Source: Deltaproteobacteria bacterium
GTDB taxonomy: Bacteria > Desulfobacterota > Dissulfuribacteria > Dissulfuribacterales > UBA3076
Length of the DNA: 5,799 bases
Reading direction: 5' to 3'
NCBI GenBank assembly: GCA_027004315.1
Contig: JALTHV010000399.1
Location: 1-5,799, forward strand
Part shown: positions 1 to 5,425 of the stretch, in pieces
How positions within the stretch are numbered: the stretch's first letter is position 1
Layout: the number at the start of each line of letters is the position of its first letter
Program-made: the position numbers and the translations under genes
The notes under the pieces: generated by a model
The model's database searches: none
What the model saw: the letters and a program-made list of their open reading frames with translations, nothing else
What the model was told of the DNA's origin: nothing

Positions 1-15
1 TAGATGTCGAAACTG

Positions 16-35
16 GAAATTCGAAATTCGAAATT
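16..35. repeat. 7-bp tandem repeat (gaaattc)
   Basis: Two perfect copies of gaaattc (16-22 and 23-29) are followed by six of seven bases of a third (30-35), ending directly at the ATG of the subunit F gene. The repeat fills the place where a ribosome binding site would be expected, and no clear Shine-Dalgarno sequence is visible there. This is a simple-sequence repeat with no known function inferred. Confidence 0.7.
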
Positions 36-335
36 ATGCACATCCTGGTCATAGCAGATCATCTGACATGCATGGCCTTCTCTCTGGGAGGTATAGATAC
101 GCGTGCGGTCAAGACCAGGGGAGATGCCCTAGCTGCCCTGGAGTCTGCACAAAAAGACACAGACATCGGCCTGGTATTGATCACTGAAAGGATAGCCAAC
201 TCTATTCGTTCAGAGGTAGATGAAATAGTCTTCAGGCTCCATAAGCCCCTGGTTGTGGAGATTCCAGATACAGAAGGTCCTCTGCCTGGCCGACCCTCCA
301 CCAAGGAACTTATGGTGACCTTGATGAGACGCTGA
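36..335 (+). CDS. atpF: V/A-type ATP synthase subunit F (central stalk)
   Basis: Encodes 99 residues, the usual size of V/A-type ATPase subunit F, a small Rossmann-like protein of the central rotor stalk that contacts subunit D at the cytoplasmic V1 sector. The family look is clear: an N-terminal hydrophobic strand (MHILVIADH), the following FSLGGID segment corresponding to the family's GF-LAGI region, and a conserved IGLVLITERIA strand at about residues 44-54. It ends with the stop codon embedded in the ribosome binding site of the next gene, so it is translationally linked to subunit E. The ATG at 36 fits the family start, but it lacks a visible Shine-Dalgarno sequence and the frame stays open to the left edge, so a slightly earlier start cannot be excluded. 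The symbol follows V/A-type naming and should not be confused with F-type subunit b. Its context beside E and A makes the call firm. Confidence 0.9.
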   Translation: MHILVIADHLTCMAFSLGGIDTRAVKTRGDALAALESAQKDTDIGLVLITERIANSIRSEVDEIVFRLHKPLVVEIPDTEGPLPGRPSTKELMVTLMRR

Positions 336-342
336 GGAGGAG
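334..342 (+). promoter_or_regulatory. Ribosome binding site of subunit E gene
   Basis: The purine run gaggaggag lies 6 bases ahead of the GTG at 349 and overlaps the TGA stop of subunit F (333-335). It decides the GTG start for subunit E and implies coupled translation. Confidence 0.8.
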
Positions 343-348
343 AAACTC

Positions 349-975
349 GTGCCCTTACCTGATCAGATATCTCTGCTATGCAGGGCAATTAGGGGAAAAG
401 GCCAGAAAGAGGCAGAAGAGATCCTTTCCAGGGCCAGGAAACAGGCAGACCGCATCTTACAGGAGGCCAAGGAGAATACCCAAAGGGATCTCGAAGTGCA
501 GACATCTCAGGAACGGCAATCTGCATATCAGCGTGCCCAACAGGTCACAGGTGCTGCAGAGCTAAAGGCCAGACAACAGGTGATGATCACAAGGCAGGCA
601 CTCCTAAAAGAGGTATTTGAGGGTGCAGAAGAGAGGCTTTTGGCCATTCGGGATGGGCCAGGATACCCAAAGATATTGAGGCTCCTTGCGATTCAGGCCA
701 TCTCAAGCCTGTCTGAAGGACCTTGCTGGATCCAGGTGAGAAAAGATGATCAGGCCCTGTTTTCTCAGGCCCTGCTTACAGATCTATCAAAAGAGACCGG
801 ACAGACGGTAGAACTCCTCCCTGAGCCAGCAGACATCAATGGGGGATGCCTTGCCTTTAGCGCCAATAAAAAGGTCCTTGTTGATTTCTCGTTCCATGCC
901 CTGCTCAAGAAGGCAGAACCCAGGCTTAATGACCTGATGGCAACAGAATTTCTGAGTGGTAAGACCGTTGAGTGA
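349..975 (+). CDS. atpE: V/A-type ATP synthase subunit E (peripheral stalk)
   Basis: Encodes 208 residues starting with GTG, matching the usual ~185-210 residue subunit E. In V/A-type ATPases, E pairs with a second long-helix subunit to form the peripheral stalk (stator) that holds the catalytic head against the membrane sector. The N-terminal half (about residues 12-95) is highly charged and Ala/Gln/Glu/Arg-rich, with a heptad-like pattern (for example KEAEEILSRARKQADRI) and no helix breakers, as expected for the long coiled coil. The C-terminal half (about 100-208) is a mixed alpha/beta globular domain. The start is set by a strong gaggaggag sequence 6 bases upstream. The 3' end overlaps the subunit A gene by up to 20 bases. 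There is no signal peptide or membrane segment. Subunit E sequences diverge strongly, so the call rests on length, coiled coil and position between F and A. Confidence 0.87.
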   Translation: MPLPDQISLLCRAIRGKGQKEAEEILSRARKQADRILQEAKENTQRDLEVQTSQERQSAYQRAQQVTGAAELKARQQVMITRQALLKEVFEGAEERLLAIRDGPGYPKILRLLAIQAISSLSEGPCWIQVRKDDQALFSQALLTDLSKETGQTVELLPEPADINGGCLAFSANKKVLVDFSFHALLKKAEPRLNDLMATEFLSGKTVE

Positions 976-2764
976 AAAGAGACAGGCATCAACCACGGAA
1001 TCCGGTATACATCGGCCTGTTGTCACCTCGGTCAGCGGCCCTGTAGTGCAGGCCCGGCCTGCCCACAGATTTTCAATGAACGAGATGGTAGAGGTCGGTG
1101 ACGAACGCCTGGTGGGTGAAGTTATTGGCCTTGATGAGGACCTTGCCACCATCCAGGTATATGAAGACACGACTGGCCTGCGGCCTGGGGCAGATGTATA
1201 TGCCAAGGGTCTTCCCCTGTATGTGGAACTCGGACCAGGACTTATAGGTGAGATCTTTGATGGGGTCCAGCGTCCCCTTGAGATACTCCGGGGGAAATGG
1301 GGAGACTTTATCCGAAGGGGAAAGACCGGGACCGCCCTTCCAAGGGATAAGGTATGGCAATTTACCCCATCTGTAAGGCAAGGCACTATAGTATCCCCAG
1401 GCGCGGTCCTGGGTGAGGTGCCAGAGTCTCAGCTCATTACGCATCGAATCCTGGTCCCTCCGGGTGTGCAGGGGACCTTGGAGCGTATCCTGCCTAAAGG
1501 TGGCTATACCCTTGACGATGTCATCGCAGTAGTCCGGTCTCCTTCTGATAAAATTCATAAACTCAGGCTGTTCCACAGGTGGCCGGTAAGAAAGATCCGC
1601 CCATACCAGGAACGCCTGGTACCTTCTGAGCCACTCATTACCGGGCAGAGGGTAATAGACACCTTCTTCCCCCTGGCAAGGGGTGGCACTGCAGGCATAC
1701 CAGGGGGCTTTGGGACCGGGAAGACCGTCACACAGCACCAGTTATCCAAGTGGGCAGATGCAGACATCATAGTCTACATAGGCTGTGGAGAGCGTGGAAA
1801 CGAGATGACGGGCGTCCTTGTGGACCTGCCTAAACTGGTGGATCCACGGACCCAGCGCCCGCTCATAGAACGGACTATCCTTATTGCCAACACCTCGGAT
1901 ATGCCTGTAGCTGCCCGGGAGGCCAGCATCTATACCGGGGTCACCATGGCAGAATACTATAGGGACATGGGTTATGACGTTGCCCTTATGGCAGACTCTA
2001 CTTCAAGGTGGGCCGAGGCCCTGAGGGAGATATCCGGTCGGCTGGAGGAGATGCCTGCTGAAGAGGGTTTCCCTGCCTATCTGGCAAGCAGGCTTGCCGC
2101 ATTTTACGAACGTGCAGGACAGGTGGTATCCCTATCTGGTGAAAAGGGCTCAGTGACCCTCATAGGTGCAGTCTCACCACCAGGGGGAGATTTTTCTGAG
2201 CCTGTAACCATGCACACCAAACGCTTTGTCCAGTGTTTTTGGGCCCTTGACAAAGAACTTGCAAGCGCCAGGTACTTTCCTGCCATAAACTACCTCCAGA
2301 GCTATTCTGCCTATATCTCAATGGTTGGGCCGTGGTGGAAAGAGCGGGTGGGCGAGACATGGAAGGCCCACAGGGAAAAGACCATCAATATCCTCCAGGA
2401 GGATGCAAGGCTGCAAAATATCGTAAAACTGCTGGGAGAAGAGGCCCTGCCTGACGATCAGAAGAGGATCATCGAGGGTGCGAGGCTTATAAAAAACGAT
2501 TTCCTGCAACAGAGTGCATTTGATCCAGTGGATACCTATGCCGGTCCGGAAAAGCAGTTCCTCCTGCTTGACATCATACTACACTTTATTGAGCGCCTTG
2601 CCGATGTGGTAAAGGCCCGAATCCCTCTGTTCAGGGCCACAGAGCTCCCAGTGGTAATCGAGATCCACAGGCTGAAGTTTACCCAGCGGGGTGATGACCC
2701 TGCCCCCTTCATGTCTGTCAAGGAGCAGATAGACAAGGAGATAGACGCCCTTCTGCATAAGTAG
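956..2764 (+). CDS. atpA: V/A-type ATP synthase catalytic subunit A
   Basis: Encodes up to 602 residues of the catalytic subunit A, which binds and hydrolyses or synthesises ATP at the A/B interfaces of the V1/A1 head. An N-terminal beta-barrel (about 20-88, with VSGPVV) is followed by the insertion typical of A but not B or F1-beta (about 110-200, with IFDGVQRPLE). The nucleotide-binding domain has a P-loop GGFGTGKT (250-257, Lys256), GCGERGNEM (277-284, the likely catalytic Glu279) and a Walker B-like ALMADSTSRW (343-352, Asp347). A helical C-terminal domain completes it. All key residues are intact and the length is normal. The start is uncertain: GTG at 956 (20-base overlap with subunit E) or TTG at 968 (TTGAGTGA overlap). 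Neither has a strong Shine-Dalgarno sequence, and the next ATG, codon 41, would cut the barrel. The B and D subunit genes do not follow, which is unusual for this operon type. Confidence 0.96.
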   Translation: MVRPLSEKRQASTTESGIHRPVVTSVSGPVVQARPAHRFSMNEMVEVGDERLVGEVIGLDEDLATIQVYEDTTGLRPGADVYAKGLPLYVELGPGLIGEIFDGVQRPLEILRGKWGDFIRRGKTGTALPRDKVWQFTPSVRQGTIVSPGAVLGEVPESQLITHRILVPPGVQGTLERILPKGGYTLDDVIAVVRSPSDKIHKLRLFHRWPVRKIRPYQERLVPSEPLITGQRVIDTFFPLARGGTAGIPGGFGTGKTVTQHQLSKWADADIIVYIGCGERGNEMTGVLVDLPKLVDPRTQRPLIERTILIANTSDMPVAAREASIYTGVTMAEYYRDMGYDVALMADSTSRWAEALREISGRLEEMPAEEGFPAYLASRLAAFYERAGQVVSLSGEKGSVTLIGAVSPPGGDFSEPVTMHTKRFVQCFWALDKELASARYFPAINYLQSYSAYISMVGPWWKERVGETWKAHREKTINILQEDARLQNIVKLLGEEALPDDQKRIIEGARLIKNDFLQQSAFDPVDTYAGPEKQFLLLDIILHFIERLADVVKARIPLFRATELPVVIEIHRLKFTQRGDDPAPFMSVKEQIDKEIDALLHK

Positions 2765-2794
2765 GATAGGCAATGAATATAGGCTGTAGTCTGT

Positions 2795-2817
2795 TGTAAT
2801 TGTTCATATCCCCGGCC
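2795..2817 (+). repeat. Repeat-family end, copy downstream of atpA
   Basis: These 23 bases match 5318-5340 at 22 of 23 positions (one T/C difference), in the same orientation. The core reads aattgttcatatccccggcc. The repeat starts 31 bases after the atpA stop. Beyond the GGCC the sequence is only weakly like the longer repeats on the right (a possible shared aggcacttt..gcc stretch near 2846-2859), so this copy is either a bare end or a decayed element. Confidence 0.75.
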
Positions 2818-2844
2818 AAGGGATCAAAATACTACACCTGAAAT

Positions 2845-2861
2845 AAGGCACTTTTTGCCTT
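2845..2861. terminator. Small hairpin between convergent genes, possible weak terminator
   Basis: The arms aaggca (2845-2850) and tgcctt (2856-2861) form a perfect 6-bp stem with a 5-base loop, between the ends of atpA and gpmA. The position suits a bidirectional terminator for convergent transcripts. Neither strand has a proper U-tract after the stem, so intrinsic termination would be weak. It could instead be a relic of the adjacent repeat element. Confidence 0.35.
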
Positions 2862-2887
2862 GACATGAGGTACACTTTAATGTTTCC

Positions 2888-3634
2888 TCACTTCGCCTTT
2901 CCTTGATTTGCAACTGCGGACATCGCCTCCTTGACCGTATCCTCATCCGCAAGATAGTAATGACGTACAGGCCTAAGATCAGGATCAAGTTCGTATATCA
3001 AGGGAATACCCGTAGGGATATTGAGTTTGATAATCTCTTCATCTGTGATTTGGTCTAAATACTTGACGAGTGCCCTGAGGCTGTTGCCATGTGCAACGAT
3101 GAGGAGCCTTTTCTCTGATCTTATCTCTTTGGATAGAATTTCATTCCAGCACTCGATTACCCTTTTAACCGTATCTTTTAGAGATTCGGTTCTGGGGAGC
3201 CTGCTTTTTTTAATGCAGGCGTATCGTGGATCTTTGCCGGGGAAACGATCGTCATCTTCAGAAACAGGCGGCGGTGAAATATTGTAGCTCCTTCTCCAGA
3301 TCAGAACCTGATCCTCGCCATATTTGGCGGCTGTCGCAGCTTTGTTGCGCCCCTGCAATGCCCCATAGTACCGCTCATTCAGCCTCCAATCACGAAAAAC
3401 TGGAATCCACATTTGGTCGAGTTCGTCAAGAACTATCCAGAGTGTGCGTATCGCTCTCTTAAGTAGCGAAGTATAGGCGGCATCAAACTGAAACCCTGCA
3501 TCACGCAGTGTCTGTCCGGCCTTGTGTGCCTCAAGAATGCCTGCCTCTGCCAGATCGACATCATGCCAGCCGGTAAAACGATTTTGAATGTTCCATTCAC
3601 TGAGACCATGGCGGAGTAGGACAAGTTTATGCAT
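2888..3634 (-). CDS. gpmA: 2,3-bisphosphoglycerate-dependent phosphoglycerate mutase
   Basis: Encodes 248 residues, almost exactly the length of the well-known bacterial cofactor-dependent mutases. It interconverts 3- and 2-phosphoglycerate in cytosolic glycolysis and gluconeogenesis through a phosphohistidine. The histidine-phosphatase signature LVLLRHGLSEWN is at residues 4-15, with His9 as the phosphorylated residue and Arg8 beside it. Also present are Arg60 (SLLKRAIRT), the RLNERYYGALQG segment (84-95, Glu87 as proton donor) and His182 in the AHGNSLRAL motif. No catalytic residue is missing. ATG is chosen because AGGAAGGA lies 6 bases upstream. That site overlaps the aldolase stop codon, and the two coding regions are 12 bp apart, so the gene is the second in an aldolase-mutase operon with coupled translation. 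It converges on atpA across a 123-bp gap. Confidence 0.97.
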   Translation of the reverse strand: MHKLVLLRHGLSEWNIQNRFTGWHDVDLAEAGILEAHKAGQTLRDAGFQFDAAYTSLLKRAIRTLWIVLDELDQMWIPVFRDWRLNERYYGALQGRNKAATAAKYGEDQVLIWRRSYNISPPPVSEDDDRFPGKDPRYACIKKSRLPRTESLKDTVKRVIECWNEILSKEIRSEKRLLIVAHGNSLRALVKYLDQITDEEIIKLNIPTGIPLIYELDPDLRPVRHYYLADEDTVKEAMSAVANQGKAK

Positions 3635-3640
3635 AAAATT

Positions 3641-3648
3641 TCCTTCCT
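3641..3648 (-). promoter_or_regulatory. Ribosome binding site of gpmA
   Basis: On the minus strand AGGAAGGA sits 6 bases ahead of the gpmA ATG and overlaps the TAG stop of the aldolase gene (3647-3649). This fixes the gpmA start and supports translational coupling of the pair. Confidence 0.75.
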
Positions 3649-4660
3649 ATTCCATTGCCCTGGTATACTTTCCATCGCGGGCAAGGCCATTTAACCTACA
3701 GCGTTTTAAGAATATCTTCTGAGCAGCACCTACGTTACCTTCCTGACCTTTCCAGGCTGCAAGTACTGGTGCCTGCAACGCACGCCCATATGAAAAACTG
3801 ACCTGCCATGGATGCGGGCCCATCGCGTTCATAGCATTTAGGTTGTCAGTAGCGTCTTCTGCATTCTGCCCGCCAGACAGGAACACGATTCCGGGGACAG
3901 CCGCAGGTACATAGCGCATCAGGCAGCGAATTGTGGCCTCGGCAATCTGCTGTGCGTCTGCCTGACGCTCGCATTTCATGCCAGGAATAACCATATTTGG
4001 TTTCAGCAACATACCCTCAAACAGCACGCGGTGGGCATCAAGCTCGGTAAACACCTCCTCGAGTACCCTGGATGTGACAACTTCACAGCGTTCGATGTCG
4101 TGAGCGCCGTCCATTAATACCTCCGGTTCTACGATCGGCACTATATCCAGTTCCTGGCAGAGCGCGGCGTAACGAGCCAATCCATGGGCATTCGCATGAA
4201 TAGCGAACGATGTAGGAATATCGCACTCATTGATATTAATAACTGCTCTCCATTTTGCAAACTTCGCTCCCATCTGTTTGTACTCGGAGAGTCGCTCGCG
4301 CAGACCGTCCAGACCCTCGGTAATCTTTTCTCCAGGATAGAGTGCCAGTGCCTTTGCGCCTTTGTCCACCTTAATCCCTGGTATGATTCCCCGATTCGAC
4401 AATAGTTCAGCAAAGGGAGTACCATCTTGAGTAGTTTGGCGTAGCGTTTCGTCGAAAAGAATGATACCACCGAGATAGCGTTCAATACCTTCACTTGTAA
4501 AGAGGATTTCGCGGTATCGCCTACGGTTTTCTTCAGTAGACTCGACATTGATCGGATCGAAACGCTTCTTGATCGTTGGAGTACTTTCGTCTGCCGCCAA
4601 TACACCCTTCTGTCTTGCGACGATTGCTCTTGCTACAGACATGAGTTTATCACTGTTCAC
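3647..4660 (-). CDS. Fructose-bisphosphate aldolase, class I (eukaryote-type)
   Basis: Encodes 337 residues of a Schiff-base (metal-independent) aldolase that cleaves fructose 1,6-bisphosphate to glyceraldehyde 3-phosphate and dihydroxyacetone phosphate, or runs in reverse in gluconeogenesis. It resembles the animal/plant-type class I family rather than the DhnA type or the zinc class II enzymes. Residues matching the rabbit muscle enzyme are present: Asp24 (GVLAADEST, Asp33), Lys97 (Lys107), Lys136 and Arg138 (AKFAKWRAV, Lys146/Arg148), Glu178 and Glu180 (PIVEPEVLMDG, Glu187/Glu189), and the Schiff-base Lys220 in EGMLLKPNMV (Lys229). The LSGGQNAEDA phosphate-binding loop is also present. It ends shortly after GKYTRAME, so it lacks the longer eukaryotic C-terminal tail with the terminal tyrosine. 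The GTG start has AAGGAG 7 bases upstream; the ATG at codon 7 has no such site. It is the first intact gene of the operon with gpmA. Confidence 0.96.
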   Translation of the reverse strand: MNSDKLMSVARAIVARQKGVLAADESTPTIKKRFDPINVESTEENRRRYREILFTSEGIERYLGGIILFDETLRQTTQDGTPFAELLSNRGIIPGIKVDKGAKALALYPGEKITEGLDGLRERLSEYKQMGAKFAKWRAVININECDIPTSFAIHANAHGLARYAALCQELDIVPIVEPEVLMDGAHDIERCEVVTSRVLEEVFTELDAHRVLFEGMLLKPNMVIPGMKCERQADAQQIAEATIRCLMRYVPAAVPGIVFLSGGQNAEDATDNLNAMNAMGPHPWQVSFSYGRALQAPVLAAWKGQEGNVGAAQKIFLKRCRLNGLARDGKYTRAME

Positions 4661-4667
4661 TATTATT

Positions 4668-4673
4668 CTCCTT
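4668..4673 (-). promoter_or_regulatory. Ribosome binding site of the class I aldolase gene
   Basis: The minus strand reads AAGGAG, 7 bases ahead of the GTG at 4660. This is the reason for choosing GTG over the ATG six codons downstream. It lies between the stop of the upstream gene remnant (4676-4678) and the aldolase start. Confidence 0.75.
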
Positions 4674-4675
4674 TT

Positions 4676-4812
4676 TTATTCTATTCCCTTAAACAGAACA
4701 TCTTTGACCGCTGTCTCGTATTGGAACACGCTGTCCTTCGGAATTCCGATACTATAGAGTCCCGCGCCCAAAGCACTCAGACCACCCACGACAGCGGCAC
4801 CCTCCAAAGCGC
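4676..4812 (-). pseudogene. C-terminal fragment resembling a DUF1269/general-stress-type membrane protein
   Basis: From about 4812 down to the TAA at 4676, one minus-strand frame reads GALEGAAVVGGLSALGAGLY followed by SIGIPKDSVFQYETAVK and a short tail. From memory, the GLSALGAGLYSIGIPKDS segment is characteristic of small bacterial proteins annotated as DUF1269 or general stress protein 17M-like. These have a glycine/alanine-rich hydrophobic hairpin followed by a cytoplasmic tail. The N-terminal half is missing. Upstream in this frame the reading only gives an out-of-frame translation of the permease remnant. The end (DVLFKGIE after ETAVK) also departs from what I would expect of the family, so a second lesion is possible. 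The stop lies just ahead of the aldolase ribosome binding site. The family assignment is moderately confident, and a function for the fragment is doubtful. Confidence 0.6.
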
Positions 4813-4932
4813 CGCATGACCAGCTAGACTCACCGCAAGACCGAGGACGGAAAAGATGCCGCCACCCACCATTCCGCCTACGCCCATGGCGACTAGTTCC
4901 TTCAGACCCAATTTCTCTTGTTGCTTTTTCAT
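4808..4932 (-). pseudogene. N-terminal fragment of an APC-family amino-acid permease
   Basis: The ATG at 4932 opens a frame starting MKKQQEKLGLKELVAMGVGG and continuing MVGGGIFSVLGLAVSLAGHA. This is the typical start of an amino acid/polyamine/organocation transporter: a short basic cytoplasmic N-terminus, then the first membrane helix with the broken GGGIFSVLG substrate-binding motif (about residues 20-30). The similarity stops near residue 42. The frame then runs out-of-family to a TGA at 4777, and the other ~11 helices of a ~450-residue transporter are absent. A purine-rich gaaagaag lies upstream of the ATG. At about 4808-4812 the sequence switches to the DUF1269-like fragment in a different frame, which indicates a deletion junction. 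It cannot be a working transporter. Confidence 0.7.
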
Positions 4933-4950
4933 CAACAACCACTTCTTTCG

Positions 4951-4977
4951 TGATGATCTGCTTGCACAAAAACCTAA
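4951..4977 (+). repeat. 27-bp direct repeat, copy 1
   Basis: It begins tgatgatctgcttgcac and ends cctaa, matching 5014-5040 at 24 of 27 positions in the same orientation, with a 63-bp period. It lies just downstream of a candidate minus-strand promoter and ahead of the permease remnant. It could be a tandem-duplication relic or a pair of protein-binding sites. Confidence 0.7.
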
Positions 4978-5004
4978 ATGTACCATTATCAGTCTCCCCG
5001 TCAA
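4977..5004 (-). promoter_or_regulatory. Candidate sigma70-type promoter for the aldolase-gpmA operon
   Basis: On the minus strand TTGACG (5004-4999) and TACATT (4982-4977) are separated by 16 bases, close to the -35/-10 consensus. Transcription would start near 4970 and cross the permease/DUF1269 remnants (about 310 bases) before the aldolase GTG. This is one of few decent matches between the repeat block and the aldolase gene. It is predicted by eye only. Confidence 0.35.
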
Positions 5005-5013
5005 TCAATTTCC

Positions 5014-5040
5014 TGATGATCTGCTTGTACAGAAGCCTAA
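5014..5040 (+). repeat. 27-bp direct repeat, copy 2
   Basis: This is the second copy of the 4951-4977 repeat (three substitutions). It sits about 10 bases upstream of the candidate -35 box. Its tgatctgc (5017-5024) also pairs with gcagatca (5046-5053), an 8-bp inverted repeat with a 21-base loop. Confidence 0.7.
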
Positions 5041-5116
5041 TCGCCGCAGATCAGGAATGAGACCAGAGATAGATTTGTCTGGCGACGGAATCGTCATAAC
5101 TGTTCACATTCCCCCC

Positions 5117-5224
5117 GGCCAGTGGTAGCATTTTGAAGTGTTTCAGGAGCATCGCTTGATGCACAAGATCAGGGCCTCTGCCTATTAATTCGCACTGAAA
5201 CCCTTCAAAATGCTACCACTGGCC
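5117..5224. repeat. 30-bp near-perfect inverted repeat with 48-bp spacer
   Basis: Arms 5117-5146 (starting ggccagtggtagcatttt) and 5195-5224 are complementary at 29 of 30 positions. As RNA or single-stranded DNA this would form a long stable hairpin. The 48-base spacer holds a second small stem, gcatc/gatgc (5149-5162), and the conserved core shared with 5360-5425. Confidence 0.9.
5140..5205 (+). repeat. 66-bp repeat core, copy 1
   Basis: It aligns without gaps to 5360-5425, with 10 mismatches in 66 (85% identity). Both begin gtttcaggag and end actgaaaccctt, so each core carries its own terminal inverted repeat (gtttcag/ctgaaac). The central ttgatgcac is identical in both. Confidence 0.85.
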
Positions 5225-5297
5225 GGAGACATGAACGGTTGCAACAGGGGGGTGTGAACGGTTACGAATCGTCTGCTGTATCCGCTGTAGTTAGGGA

Positions 5298-5314
5298 TAG
5301 CCAACAAATGGCTA
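5298..5314. repeat. Short perfect hairpin between repeat copies
   Basis: The arms tagcca (5298-5303) and tggcta (5309-5314) form a 6-bp stem with a 5-base loop (acaaa), lying just ahead of the repeat end at 5318. Its function is unknown, and chance is possible at this length. Confidence 0.4.
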
Positions 5315-5317
5315 AAA

Positions 5318-5340
5318 TGTAATTGTTCACATCCCCGGCC
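5318..5340 (+). repeat. Repeat-family end, right-hand copy
   Basis: It is the same 23-bp end as at 2795-2817 (22 of 23 identical, same orientation) and leads into the second 66-bp core. Together the two copies directly flank the gpmA-aldolase-remnant segment. Confidence 0.75.
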
Positions 5341-5359
5341 GGCAGTAGCCTTTCTCAGG

Positions 5360-5425
5360 GTTTCAGGAGTATAGTTTGATGCACAAAATCAGGCACTTTG
5401 CCCATTAATCCGTACTGAAACCCTT
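5360..5425 (+). repeat. 66-bp repeat core, copy 2
   Basis: It is 85% identical, gap-free, to 5140-5205. Its own inverted ends are shorter than in copy 1: tca-gggtttcag (5354-5366) against ctgaaacccttga (5414-5427). It ends within about 10 bases of the histidine kinase stop codon, so it may also act as the 3' structure of that transcript. Confidence 0.85.

Larger units (their letters stand above)
5084..5273. mobile_element. Nested palindromic element, MITE-like
   Basis: The outer ends (5084-5116 and 5247-5273) are imperfect inverted repeats of each other: gacg..atcgt..aac(t/c)gttcaca..cccccc against its complement, with small gaps. Inside them are a nearly perfect 30-bp inverted repeat and a 48-bp spacer. 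No open frame of useful length or transposase motif is present. An IR-bounded, non-coding, sub-200-bp segment with relatives elsewhere in the window is what a non-autonomous mobile element or REP-type palindrome looks like, but no target-site duplication was recognised. The right side contains two overlapping end motifs (5221-5240 and 5247-5264), so this may be two elements abutting. Confidence 0.5.

Noticed and set aside
4..54. Short frame ATG at 4 (MSKLEIRNSK...) overlapping the start of subunit F
   Set aside because: It is only 16 codons long, reads through the simple repeat and overlaps a conserved gene in another frame.
787..1738. Long minus-strand open frames (about 199 and 221 codons) opposite the atpE/atpA region
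   Set aside because: They lie antisense to clearly conserved ATPase coding sequence, resemble no family I know and have no ribosome binding sites. They are by-products of codon bias.
2773..2799. Eight-codon mini-gene after atpA (MNIGCSLL) as a true start of atpB
   Set aside because: It does not resemble the usual start of subunit B, has only a weak upstream purine run and is too short to judge. It is kept only as a remark in the operon-break finding.
2860..2880. TTGACA at 2860-2865 as a plus-strand promoter
   Set aside because: There is no -10 box at proper spacing (TACACT is only 5 bases away), and it would point into the 3' end of gpmA.
4141..4605. Minus-strand 154-codon open frame inside the aldolase gene
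   Set aside because: It is the same strand but a shifted frame of a gene with complete active-site motifs, and its translation has no recognisable domain.
4856..5128. Plus-strand 90-codon open frame over the permease remnant and repeats
   Set aside because: It crosses the remnant antisense and runs into repeat DNA. Its composition is not protein-like and there is no start signal.
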